A stretch of DNA of 64,000 nt, from positions 3,311,501-3,375,500 of the forward strand of contig NZ_CP081869.1 of assembly GCF_019797865.1 (NCBI RefSeq), given 5' to 3'. Position numbers and translations under genes: made by a program. The notes under the pieces were generated by a model that saw only the letters and a list, made by a program, of their open reading frames with translations, was not told where the DNA came from and searched no databases. Positions 17,098 through 25,625 of the stretch are shown here, piece by piece. The number at the start of each line of letters is the position of its first letter. The first letter of the stretch is position 1. This stretch comes from Chenggangzhangella methanolivorans. GTDB taxonomy: Bacteria; Pseudomonadota; Alphaproteobacteria; Rhizobiales; Methylopilaceae.

Positions 17098-19215
17098 CTA
17101 CCCACGGTTCGCCCTCACTAAATGACTGCGCTCGCTTCCGGCGCGCCCATGCAGCCCCGTGGTGATCGTCCCGTCTTTGAACAGAGCGTGCATGGCCGCC
17201 TCTAGCGCGCCTTTGGTGCATCCCTCAGCCTCGGGGTGCGCCGCGAACACCTTCGGCGCATAGGTGTTTGATGGACTCGGGGAGACGTACCGCCCCGGCT
17301 GAGCGGACCAGAGGTCGAGTAGCTTGAGGAACACCCCCTCGCCTTCTCTGCGACCGTCTCGCTGTCGCTGAAGATTTCTGAGGCCACGAACACACCTGCA
17401 TGCCAGTGCAGGGCGATCTGTCCGCCGGACGGACCATAGTTGGCCTTCATGGTCCCCAGCGTGCGGGCGTCCGGGTTCGCCTCTGTGCCGTCGCCATTCC
17501 TCACCCTCGTCAGGTAGAGGCGTGACCGCACGGTGTTGCTCCAACCCACGCTGCCCGCTGAGCCGATACCGCTGGCCATGCCCGCCACGCTGGGGTGCGC
17601 AAGCACGAACCACGCACTTGTGGCGCACGGCGAGCCGACGCATGAGGCCGATGAATCGCGTCGCGAGCGCCTTGGCGTTTTCGTCCCCGTCGTGGAAGTG
17701 CGCGAGCGTGTCGAGGACCACGACGGACGGCTTCCGGCGGCCCATCTCTCTGTCGAGGCGTTCATACGCCGCCGTGGGCACCAGCCCTTTCTTGGGGTCG
17801 AGCGAGGCCAGCAACGGGTCTTCAAACTCACCATCCTCGCGGATCGTCGAATGGGCGTAGAGACGGCGGCAGAGGTCCGCGACCGTGGTCCCGTGATGCG
17901 TGGCGATGTCCACGACGCGCCGATGCACTTCGTCCCTGTCGTCTTCGGCGGTGAAGAACAGCGCGACGCCGGGGCGGTCGATCGCCCGGCCGATCCATGG
18001 CGAGCCGTTCGCAACGGCGGCGGCCAATTGCAGGGCTAAGAGCGATTTGCCGGTCGCGCCGTCGCCGTAGAGAAGCGTTACTTGCCGATTGGGGATGAGG
18101 TCTTTGATGAGCCATTCCCGTTCGGGCGCGGTCTCGCCCCAATCCGCCACCGACTCGAAGAAGCCGCCGCCGGCCTTTCCGACGATATCGTCTACGGCCT
18201 CCTGCCACGCGGCGTCCTCCCGCTCTTCCTCCGCGAGGTCGTCGAACAGACCGAACATGCGCTCTAGGTCGCGCCAGCCCTCAGCCTCCGCGAGGTTCAA
18301 GATGTGGCGGCCGGTGACGACGCGGCCCGTAGAGCGGCGGAACGAGTCCCATGCCGCGCGGGTCTTCTCCGCGTCGTAGCCGGGCCACTGGCGGGACCAG
18401 TCGTCGAGCACGGCGAAGCCCTCGTCAGCGCCGCTCGTCTCGAAGTTCACGGCCGCGACGATCTTCAGCCACCAATCGCGGTCGGCGTGCTCGGGGCGGC
18501 TCCCATCGTTTGGGACGGCGAAAAGCGCGGAGCGCAGGACGTGCAGCGGGCGGCCCCACTTCTCCGCGTGGTCGTGCGCGCCGGGCGCGTCGGTTTCGGC
18601 CTTGGTCCATGCCGTGCGCGGGAGGTCGTCGGCTTCATCGATCCAGCGACGGCCCTCGACAAGGTAGGTCGTGAGCTTGCCGGTGTGACCGATGAAGTAC
18701 GACCGCGAGGGCTCGCGAGAGCCCTTGTCGAGCGCGCCGCCAAAGAGCCCGTTCGCCTGCTCCGCCAGCGCCTCATAGGCGGCCCGATCGTGCGGCCGGG
18801 ACAGCGGGAAGACGCCGCGCCAGCGGTAGCCCCGGCCGGGCTCACCGTTGGTCGGCGAGGTCAGGACAAGGGCGTTGAGCCCGGCCGCGTTGATCGCCGC
18901 GCGGGCCGCGCCGATGGCGATCGTGCCGCCGTCGTAGTCCACGACGACCGCCGCGACGGCCATCACGTTCGCGTCGTGACGCAGCGAGCCCTTGTCGCTC
19001 AGCACGTCGCCGAAGGCTGCGCCGTTGAATAAGGGCAGGCGCTTCTTCGTCTTCCGCCGCGTGCCCTTGGCCCTAGCGGCAAGCTCACGGAGAGACAGTT
19101 CCTCGACATGCATCGTCGCGCCGGAGAGGTCGGGAATAATGGTGAAGGGGAAACGCCGGTCGAGCGGCGAAACCGTTGAGGAGTCAGCGTCAGCGCGGTA
19201 GGTATTGGCGGACAT
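17098..19215 (-). CDS. Primase-helicase (prim-pol-like N-terminus, PriCT-like domain, RepA/KaiC-type ATPase), with two compensating frameshifts
   Basis: About 705 residues. Residues 1-190 resemble bifunctional primase/polymerase proteins (VAAVVVDYDGG, LTSPTNGEPGRGYRWRGVFPL). A PriCT-like segment follows (DWWLKIVAAVNFETSG, WPGYDAEKTRAAWDSFRRS). From about 360 comes an AAA_25 ATPase with Walker A LYGDGATGKSLLALQ, FFTAEDDRDEVHRR and Walker B SVVVLDTLAHF. Between about 17607 and 17342 the natural frame is a different one (LAHPSVAGMASGIGSAGSVGW, MKANYGPSGGQIALHW). One extra base near 17607 and one missing base near 17342 would restore it. It probably replicates the element. Confidence 0.82.
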   Translation of the reverse strand: MSANTYRADADSSTVSPLDRRFPFTIIPDLSGATMHVEELSLRELAARAKGTRRKTKKRLPLFNGAAFGDVLSDKGSLRHDANVMAVAAVVVDYDGGTIAIGAARAAINAAGLNALVLTSPTNGEPGRGYRWRGVFPLSRPHDRAAYEALAEQANGLFGGALDKGSREPSRSYFIGHTGKLTTYLVEGRRWIDEADDLPRTAWTKAETDAPGAHDHAEKWGRPLHVLRSALFAVPNDGSRPEHADRDWWLKIVAAVNFETSGADEGFAVLDDWSRQWPGYDAEKTRAAWDSFRRSTGRVVTGRHILNLAEAEGWRDLERMFGLFDDLAEEEREDAAWQEAVDDIVGKAGGGFFESVADWGETAPEREWLIKDLIPNRQVTLLYGDGATGKSLLALQLAAAVANGSPWIGRAIDRPGVALFFTAEDDRDEVHRRVVDIATHHGTTVADLCRRLYAHSTIREDGEFEDPLLASLDPKKGLVPTAAYERLDREMGRRKPSVVVLDTLAHFHDGDENAKALATRFIGLMRRLAVRHKCVVRACAPQRGGHGQRYRLSGQRGLEQHRAVTPLPDEGEEWRRHRGEPGRPHAGDHEGQLWSVRRTDRPALACRCVRGLRNLQRQRDGRREGEGVFLKLLDLWSAQPGRYVSPSPSNTYAPKVFAAHPEAEGCTKGALEAAMHALFKDGTITTGLHGRAGSERSHLVRANRG

Positions 19216-19460
19216 CTGCGGGGCCTATCCCGTGGGTGTGGATCGTGCGGCTGCGAACCGCGCGGCGAAGTGATTGAGGGCCGTCCCGTTGGTCGCGGGG
19301 CGGCCCTTTTCGCGTCATGGAGGGTAGGAGTTTCGGCCTCGCGACGTCAGCGCTAAAAGCCAATTTCGCAATACATTACGCCGTACATTTCGCGGGACGT
19401 ATGTTATATAAGTTATTGTATTTAAATGATATTTTATTTTACCCACAGGGGCGCAGCGGA
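19216..19460. other. AT-rich right-end region of the element
   Basis: No gene is seen. The region holds the right 21-bp subterminal repeat and a markedly A+T-rich stretch (about 19395-19440), just inside attR. It probably contains the primase promoter and integrase/excision sites. Confidence 0.6.
19367..19387 (+). repeat. Right copy of the 21-bp subterminal repeat
   Basis: It starts CGCAATACATTACG and ends CGTACA, in the same orientation as the copy at 6836-6856, with 19 of 21 bases identical. It lies 73 bp inside attR. Confidence 0.7.
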
Positions 19461-19474
19461 CGCTCCCTCCGCCA
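19461..19474 (+). repeat. Right attachment core (attR)
   Basis: Exact 14-bp copy of the tRNA-Ser 3' end at 6731-6744, marking the right edge of the integrated element. Host-like high-GC sequence resumes beyond it. Confidence 0.88.
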
Positions 19475-19579
19475 CGCGACCCGACGACCCTTCCATCCAC
19501 GCCCAATGCGCGCGCCGGCCTGCGCAGGGCCGTTGATCGGGCTCGCGCGCCATCGAGCCGCCGCCGCCGCGATAGGCCG

Positions 19580-21533
19580 TTACGGCGCTCCGCCCGAGAC
19601 CGCCTTGGCGAGGCCGACGAGCCGCACGAAGCCGGCGCGATAGCCCCACGGGTCGGCGCCCTTCGCGCCGGCGGCGAGCGCCGCGATCTCGTCCCAGCCC
19701 ATCGTCTCAACCTGCCGCTCGCGGCGCAGCTTCTGGCCGAAGGCCGCGACCCGCCGCCGAAAAGCGCGCGTCGTCCGAGGCGCCGGCGAGCGTCGGCGCG
19801 GACTCGGCGGTGCGGATGGGCTCGACGATCTCGCGGCTCGTGTCCGCGTCCGGCAGCTTGTAGCGGATCTTCACGGCGCCGAATTCGGCGTCGCCGGCGG
19901 CAGGGGCGGGCTCGGCCGCGGGCCTGGCGTAGCGCAGCTCGTCGGTCATGCGCGCGCGGCTCTGCGGCGGGGTGATTTCGTAGAGCGCCGTCACCGAGGC
20001 GCCCGAGCCGATCTCCCCGGCGTCCACGCGGTCGTCCTTGAAGTCCTCGCGCTTCAGCATCCGGGTCTCGTAGCCGATGAGACGATACTCGGCGACCTGA
20101 GCCGGATTGAACTCGACCTGGATCTTCACGTCCTTGGCGATCGGGAACAGCGCGGCGCCCGCCTCCTCGACCAGCGTCTTCTGGGCCTCTTCCAGCTCGT
20201 CGATATAGGCCGCGGTCCCGTTGCCGTTCTGGGCGAGGCGCTGCATCAGCGCGTCGTTGTAGTCGCCCTGCCCGAAGCCGAGCACCGACAGGAAGACGCC
20301 GGATTTCCGCTCGTCCTCGATCATGCGGGTGAGCGCGTCCGGATCCGACTCCCCGACGTTGAAGTCGCCGTCGGTGGCGAGCATCACGCGGTTCACGCCG
20401 TCCTTGTCGAAGTTCTTCCTGGCGAGCCGGTACGCCTCGGCGATGCCGGCCGCGCCTGCGGTCGAGCCGCCGGCCTCCATCCTGTCGATCGCCGCGGCGA
20501 TGGCGGCCTTGTCGGACGCCCTGGTCGGCTCCAGCGCGACGCCGGCCGCGCCCGCATAGGTGACGATCGCCACATGATCGTCGGGCCCGAGCTTCGTCAG
20601 AAGGAGCTTCAAGCTGGCTTTCAGCAGCGGCAGCTTGTCGGGCGCGTTCATCGAGCCCGAGACGTCGACGAGGAAGACAAGGTTGGCCTTCGGGCGCGCG
20701 ACCGCGACCTTGTCGAACCCTTTGATCCCGATGCGCACCAGCTTTGTGTCGGCGTTCCATGGCGTCGGAAAGGTCGAGACGGTCGGCCGGAACGGCGTGG
20801 CGGCGTCGACGGGCGCCGGGTCGGCGTAGGGGAAGTAGTTGATCAGCTCCTCGATCCGCACCTGATCGGGCGAGGGGGCGCGGCCCTGCCTCAGCGATCG
20901 GCGCACCCAGGCGTAGGAGGCGGTGTCGGCGTCGATCGAGAAGGTCGAGACCGGCTCCTGCGCGGTCACCTTCAGGCCGTTCGCCGCCGTGGACTCGAAG
21001 CGGTCGCGGTTCTCGGGCGCCCCGACGACGACGTCCGGGCCGCGATAGGCGTCCGCGAGCCCCGCCATGGGGGCGGACGGCGGCGGCGGGGGCGCGACGG
21101 CGCGGCGCTCAAGCCGCGCCCCGGAAGGCGCCACGGGTTTGGGGGCGCTCTCAAGCTTGGCCGCGACCTCGGGCTCGGGCGAGGCCTCCTGCACGGGTCG
21201 GGGCGCCGCCGCGTCCTGCCGCAGATCCGGCGCTTGGCGACGCGCCTGTTCGACGAACAGCGCGCCGCCGATCGGCGCGACGATGAGACAGGCGGCGACG
21301 CCGCCGATGGCGAGACGATTCTGCATCACGATCCTCCAGAGCCCCGATGGGCTTGCGAGGCTGTGACGCCGGTCGTGGGCCGATCCTTTGAGGGCGTCGG
21401 CGCGTTTTTTCGCCTGCGCCTCTTCGAAGGCAGCGCCAGCCGCGGAGAGCGCGTCGGCGCGCGCGGCTTCGGACGCCGGGGGGACGTCGCGGCGAAGCCC
21501 TGAGAGACGCTGGTCGAGATCGCGGTCTGTCAT
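19580..21533 (-). CDS. von Willebrand factor type A domain membrane protein (YfbK-like), frameshifted near the 3' end
   Basis: About 650 residues. A short cytoplasmic N-terminus precedes one membrane helix (LAIGGVAACLIVAPIGGALF, near residue 75), then a Pro/Ala-rich linker. The family block FSIDADTASYAWVRRSL and YFPYADP is followed by a VWA domain with an intact MIDAS motif DVSGSMN, TYAG and ATDGDFNVG. The C-terminal DUF3520-like part (EFNPAQVAEYRLIGYE) continues to a TAA at 19580 if one extra base near 19751 is removed, giving VAAFGQKLRRE and AGFVRLVGLAKAVSG. The start overlaps the sigma-factor stop (ATGA), so the product may be controlled with, or act on, that sigma factor. Confidence 0.85.
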
Positions 21534-22091
21534 GCGCCTTTCCTCGATAGCGCGGACTTGAGGCGGCGGCGCGCCGAAAACAGCCGCCAGGACACGGTCG
21601 CCTCGGCGCAGCCGAGCGCCTGCGCGGCTTGCGCGTGAGTGAGGCCCTCGACATGGACCAGCAGCACCGCGTCGCGCTGCGGCTCGGGCAAAGCGTCGAC
21701 CGCGGCCCAGAGCTCGTCGGTCATGTCGTCGCCGGGCGCTTCGTCCTGATCGAGACGGGCGAGCGAGCGCCTCCCGTTCGATCGCGCCGCGTCGCGCCTC
21801 CGCCCGTCCGCGGTCTCGCGCGGCGTTGAGCGCGATGCCGAAAGCCCAGGTGGAGAAGGCCGAGCGTCCCTCGAAGCGGTCGAGGCTCCGGGCGATCCGG
21901 ATCAGGGTCTCCTGCGCGACGTCCTCGGCGTCCGTCGCGTCTCCGCAGCGGCGCCACGCGAAGCGGCGGATCGGCTCGTAGTGCCGAGCCGCCAGCGCCT
22001 CGAAGGCGCGCGCGTCTCCGCGCCGCGCCCGGTCCACGAGCGCGGCGTCGTCCAGGGCCCCGAGGCCGAACTCCTCCGATCCGTCTGACAT
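21530..22091 (-). CDS. ECF-type RNA polymerase sigma factor, frameshifted
   Basis: About 185 residues. Region 2 is in the first frame (DARAFEALAARHYEPIRRFAWRRCGDATDAEDVAQETLIRIARSL, split by a typical FEGRSAFSTWAFGIALN). Region 4 is in another frame (LPEPQRDAVLLVHVEGLTHAQAAQALG, ATVSWRLFSARRRL). Removing one base from the GGG at 21757-21759 joins them through REALARRLDQDEAPGDD. It is directly followed and overlapped by the VWA gene, a pairing seen in other Proteobacteria. No classical anti-sigma gene is present. Confidence 0.85.
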
Positions 22092-22162
22092 TCGCCCTGA
22101 TAAGACGTTCGATCCGGAGAGAACCTTTGCGCCGTCTCAGAAAAAAGTGGAGCGGCCGTCGA

Positions 22163-22993
22163 TCAGGCCGCTTCCGTCTCGCGCAGGTCGATGCGGGGCG
22201 CTGCGACGAGCGAACCGTCGGGGCAGGGCAGGATGTCCATCGGCGCGCCGAAAATCCGTTCGAGCTGCTCGCCGGTCATCAGATCGGAGGGCGCGCCGCG
22301 GGCGATCAGCCGGCCGCGCTGCAGCGCCACGAGCTCGTCGCAGAACCGCGCCGCCATGTTGACGTCGTGCAGCACCACGATCACCCCGAGGCCGTGCGAG
22401 CGCGTCAGCCGCCGCGTCAGCGCCAGAACCTCGATCTGGTGGGCGACGTCGAGCGCCGACGTCGGCTCGTCGAGCAGCATCCAGCGCGTGCCCTGCGCGA
22501 CCAGCATCGCGAGCCAGACGCGCTGGCGCTCGCCGCCCGACAGCTCCTCGACCATCCGCTCGGCGAACCCTTCGGTGTCGGTCAGGCGCATGGCGTCCTC
22601 GACCGCTTTCCGGTCGACCTCGCCGAAGCGGCCGAGCGCGCCGTGCCAGGGATAACGGCCGAGCGACACGAGCTCCTTCACCGTCAGGCCGGTGGCGGCC
22701 GCCGGCGTCTGCGGCAGGTAGCCGACGCGGCGCGCGAAGTCGCGGGTGCGCCAGCGCTCGATCGGCTCGCCGCCGTAGCGGATCGCGCCGCCGCTCGCCG
22801 GCTGCTGGCGCGCGAGGAGCTTGATCAGCGTCGACTTGCCGGAGCCGTTGTGGCCGATGAGGCCGATCATGCGCGCCGGCTCGAGGGTGAGCGTCAGCGG
22901 CGAGAGCAGCGCACGGCCTTCGACCGTGAAGGCGGCCTCGGAGAGGTCGAAGCTCTCGGCTCCCGCCGGTGAGGCGGCGCTGTCGTGGGTCAT
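22163..22993 (-). CDS. ABC transporter ATP-binding protein, iron-siderophore/cobalamin type (FhuC/FecE-like)
   Basis: 276 residues from MTHDSAASP. Walker A GHNGSGKSTLIKLLA, Q-loop GYLPQTPAAATGLTVKEL, signature ELSGGERQRVWLAM, Walker B MLLDEPTSALD and the switch His in VVLHDVNMAARF are all intact. The length and the TVKELVSLGRYPW block are typical of FepC/FhuC ATPases, which energise import of ferric siderophores. No permease or binding protein lies in the window next to it, so partners must be elsewhere or it is an orphan. Confidence 0.85.
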   Translation of the reverse strand: MTHDSAASPAGAESFDLSEAAFTVEGRALLSPLTLTLEPARMIGLIGHNGSGKSTLIKLLARQQPASGGAIRYGGEPIERWRTRDFARRVGYLPQTPAAATGLTVKELVSLGRYPWHGALGRFGEVDRKAVEDAMRLTDTEGFAERMVEELSGGERQRVWLAMLVAQGTRWMLLDEPTSALDVAHQIEVLALTRRLTRSHGLGVIVVLHDVNMAARFCDELVALQRGRLIARGAPSDLMTGEQLERIFGAPMDILPCPDGSLVAAPRIDLRETEAA

Positions 22994-23295
22994 CCTGCGT
23001 CCCATGGCTCTGCGCGAACGCGTCGCGCGCCCCATCCAGAGCCATATTGCGGCGCCGCGCACAAGTGCGCGCGGACGGGATGATCAATCGATCCGTTGTT
23101 TTGAATGGTTCCAAGAAAGCAACGGAACGCCGAAGACAGTGTAAGATCGAGGCAGATCGACGGGTGTCTTATGTTTTCTTCATAGATCTGCTTGAAGTCG
23201 CGCCGACGCGCGGGCTTTCTCCAAACGACCGGGCGCCGGCGACCGCGATCGCCCGGCCTGGACAATTGATCTTCGCGCCCCGTCGGCCGGCGTCT
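22994..23295. other. Intergenic region, no gene seen
   Basis: About 300 bp between the BKACE gene and the ABC ATPase gene, with lower GC than its neighbours around 23085-23195. It probably holds the ATPase promoter. A GCAGATC/GATCTGC inverted pair with a wide spacer is the only structure I see. Confidence 0.5.
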
Positions 23296-24226
23296 TCAGA
23301 ACGCCACCCGGTCTCCGCCCTTCAACGCCAGCATCGCGCGCGCCTCGTCGGGCGTCGCGACCTCGAAGCCGAGCCCCTCGATGATGGCGCGGACGATCCG
23401 CACCTGCTCGGCGTTCGACTCGGCGAACTTGCCGGGGCCGGCCCAGAGGCTGTCCTCCAGCCCGACGCGGACGTTCGCGCCCATCGCCGCCGCCATGGTG
23501 GCGACCGGAATCTGGTTTCGCCCAGCGCCCAGCACCGACCAGCGGTAGCTGTCGCCGAACAGCCGGTCGGCGGTGCGCTTCATGTGCATCACGTCCTCCG
23601 GATGCGCGCCGATTCCGCCTGCAGGCCGAACACGGTCTGGATGAAGAGCGGCGCCGCCACCATGCCGCGGTCAAAGAAGTGCTTGAGATTGTAGAGATGC
23701 GCGGTGTCGTAGCACTCGAACTCGAAACGCGTCTCGTTGCCCGCGCAGGTCGTCAGAACATGCTCGATCTGGCCGAACGTGTTGCGGAAGATGATGTCCT
23801 TGTTGGAGAGGTAGGTCTTCTCCCACTCGTGTTCCAGCTGGTCGCCGAAGCGGTCGAGCATGCCGAACAGGCCGAAGTTCATCGAGCCGAGATTGAGCGA
23901 GGCGACTTCCGGCGCGAAGGTCGCGGCGGGGCGCACGCGCTCCTCGATCGGCATTGTGGGCGCGCCGCCGGTGGTGAGGTTGATCACCACGTTGGAGCGC
24001 TGCTTGATCACCGGCAGGACTTGGCGAAGGCCTCCGGCGACTGGTCGGGCTCGCCGGTCTCGGGGTTGCGGGCGTGGAGGTGGACGATCGCCGCGCCCGC
24101 CTCCGCCGCGCCGATCGCGGCCTCGGCGATCTCCTGCGGCGTCACCGGCAGGTGAGGGGACATCGAGGGCGTGTGGATCGCCCCCGTCACCGCGCAGGTG
24201 ATGATGACTTTGCGCTTGGTCGCCAT
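23296..24226 (-). CDS. Beta-keto acid cleavage enzyme (BKACE, DUF849), two frameshifts
   Basis: About 310 residues when two missing bases are restored (near 24020 and 23615). First segment: [22 protein letters not shown], cut short here, with [14 protein letters not shown]. Second: [48 protein letters not shown]. Third: [27 protein letters not shown]. These are the zinc-binding (HLH) and active-site features of BKACE enzymes, which split beta-keto acids with acetyl-CoA to acetoacetate and a CoA ester. The substrate is unknown; the adjacent transporter and SDR suggest it acts on a keto acid made by the SDR. Confidence 0.85.
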
Positions 24227-24241
24227 TGTTTTTCTCCTTCT

Positions 24242-25558
24242 TTAGGCCGCGCGGGCTTCGTCGCCGCGGCGCAGGCCGAGCGCGATGAGGGCTGCGAGGA
24301 ACAAGAGGCCCGACATCGCCACGATCCCCCAGGTGGCCGCGCCGGTGCTTTGCTCGATGACGCCCATCACGGTCGGGCCGATGAAGCCGCCCATCAGCCC
24401 GCAGGTGTTGGTGAAGGCGATGCCGGCGGCGAGCCGCGCGCCCGAAAGCCGCGAGGACGGGTAGGTGAAGATGAGCGCCTGCACGACGAAGAACATCGAA
24501 GCCGCGATGCTGAAGCCCACCAGCGAGTAGGCCGGGCCGCCATTGGACGCGATCGCCATGCCGACCGCCATCACGAGCACGCCGGCGATCAGCAGCGCCT
24601 TCGAACGCTTGGCGTCGAGCGAGACGCGCAGCACGAAGATCGCGCCGAGCGTCGCGGCGATCCAGGGCAGCGAGTTCAGGAAGCCGACCGTGATCGGCCC
24701 CATGGTTCCCCACCGGCCGATGATGCCGGGCAGGAAGAACGTCATCGTGTAGACCGAGATCTGGTGGCAGAAATAGACGCCGATCGCGAGCAGGCTCTGG
24801 ACGCCGAGCAGCGCCTTCCAGATCGACTCGCCGGTCTCGGGCGCGCTCGCCTCCGCCGCGCGCGCTTCGACAGCGCGGGCCTCCTCCGGCGTGAGCCACT
24901 TGGCGTCCGAAGGGCGGTCGGGAAGCTTCTTCCAGATGACGACGGCGAGCACGAGCGCGGGAATCGCCTCGATCACGAACAGCCACTGCCATCCGTGGAA
25001 GCCCCAGATCCCGTCCATCGCCAATAGCGCGCCGCCGAGCGGTCCGCCGATGACGTTGGCGAAGCAGACGCCGAGCAGGAACAGGCCCGTGGCCCGCGCC
25101 CGGTCCTCGGCCCCGAACCAGTAGGTGAGATAGAGCATCACGCCGGGGAAGAAGCCGGCCTCGGTGATGCCGAGCAGCACGCGCATCACGTAGAACGAGG
25201 TCGGCCCCTGCACGAGCGCCATGCCGGCCGAGACGATCCCCCAGCTCACCATGATCCGGGTGATCCAGAACCGCGCGCCGACGCGGTGCATGATGAGGTT
25301 CGAGGGCACCTCGAACAGCGCGTAGGTGAGGAAGAACAGGCCCGCGCCGAAGCCGTAGGCCGCCGCCGTGAGGCCGATGTCGACCTCGAGATGGGTCTTG
25401 GCGAGCGCGACGTTGGTGCGGTCGATGAAGGCGATCACATAGGCGATCACCAAGAGCGGCATCAGCTTGCGGATGATGAGCGCGGTGGTGGCCTTCTGGT
25501 CCCGCGGGACCGCGCCAGCCGCGACGGTCGAGGCCGCCGCTCCGTCGATGCTCGCCAT
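24242..25558 (-). CDS. MFS transporter, anion:cation symporter (ACS/phthalate permease-like) family
   Basis: 438 residues with 12 hydrophobic segments. It carries the ACS signatures VIAFIDRTNVALAK in helix 1, FFLTYALFEVPSNLIMHRVG, and GITEAGFFPGVMLYLTYWF. Family members import organic acids such as tartrate, glucarate and phthalate. The start MASIDGAAAST is preferred; an ATG five codons upstream is possible. It lies between the BKACE gene (15 bp downstream) and the SDR gene and is probably one leftward operon with both. Confidence 0.88.
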   Translation of the reverse strand: MASIDGAAASTVAAGAVPRDQKATTALIIRKLMPLLVIAYVIAFIDRTNVALAKTHLEVDIGLTAAAYGFGAGLFFLTYALFEVPSNLIMHRVGARFWITRIMVSWGIVSAGMALVQGPTSFYVMRVLLGITEAGFFPGVMLYLTYWFGAEDRARATGLFLLGVCFANVIGGPLGGALLAMDGIWGFHGWQWLFVIEAIPALVLAVVIWKKLPDRPSDAKWLTPEEARAVEARAAEASAPETGESIWKALLGVQSLLAIGVYFCHQISVYTMTFFLPGIIGRWGTMGPITVGFLNSLPWIAATLGAIFVLRVSLDAKRSKALLIAGVLVMAVGMAIASNGGPAYSLVGFSIAASMFFVVQALIFTYPSSRLSGARLAAGIAFTNTCGLMGGFIGPTVMGVIEQSTGAATWGIVAMSGLLFLAALIALGLRRGDEARAA

Positions 25559-25625
25559 TGGTCGTTCTCCCAAAAGTCTGGCCGCGGCGTCCGGCTCCAG
25601 GCCGGCGCCGTCTTGTCGGTTTTGG

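Larger units (their letters stand above)
6731..19474. mobile_element. 12.7-kb tRNA-Ser-integrated, capsid-encoding, tailless phage-satellite-like element
   Basis: The left boundary is the tRNA-Ser 3' end and the right boundary is an exact 14-bp copy of it at 19461-19474. Contents in order: tyrosine integrase, DUF2190 protein, gpW-like joiner, major capsid protein, protease, portal, HTH-like protein, a plus-strand cargo island, TerS-TerL fusion, repeat array and primase-helicase. No tail, baseplate, lysis or cI-like genes are present between the repeats. This content matches capsid-forming phage-inducible chromosomal islands (cf-PICIs) better than a full prophage. A deletion remnant of a larger prophage is the alternative, but intact att repeats and a closed gene set argue against random erosion. 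Confidence 0.85.

Noticed and set aside
16781-17221. Minus-strand open frame across the repeat array encoding VAT repeats
   Set aside because: The periodicity comes from the phased GTTGCGAC DNA repeats. The frame overlaps the primase 3' end, has no ribosome site, and has low-complexity GC-rich composition.
6731-19474. Complete temperate prophage
   Set aside because: No tail, baseplate, lysis or cI/Cro-type genes exist between the exact att repeats, and the remaining set is self-consistent for a satellite.
6731-19474. Gene transfer agent cluster
   Set aside because: Alphaproteobacterial GTAs are about 15 kb with many tail genes and are not bounded by att repeats with an integrase and a primase.
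19315-20760. Separate gene antiparallel or out of frame at the VWA 3' end
   Set aside because: It is the wrong frame of the VWA gene. The meaningful C-terminus is recovered by a one-base correction near 19751.
23589-24992. Single 467-residue protein combining the BKACE middle and an out-of-frame MFS region
   Set aside because: Only the part after about residue 325 is BKACE sequence. The rest is a shadow of the MFS gene, so the join is a frame accident.
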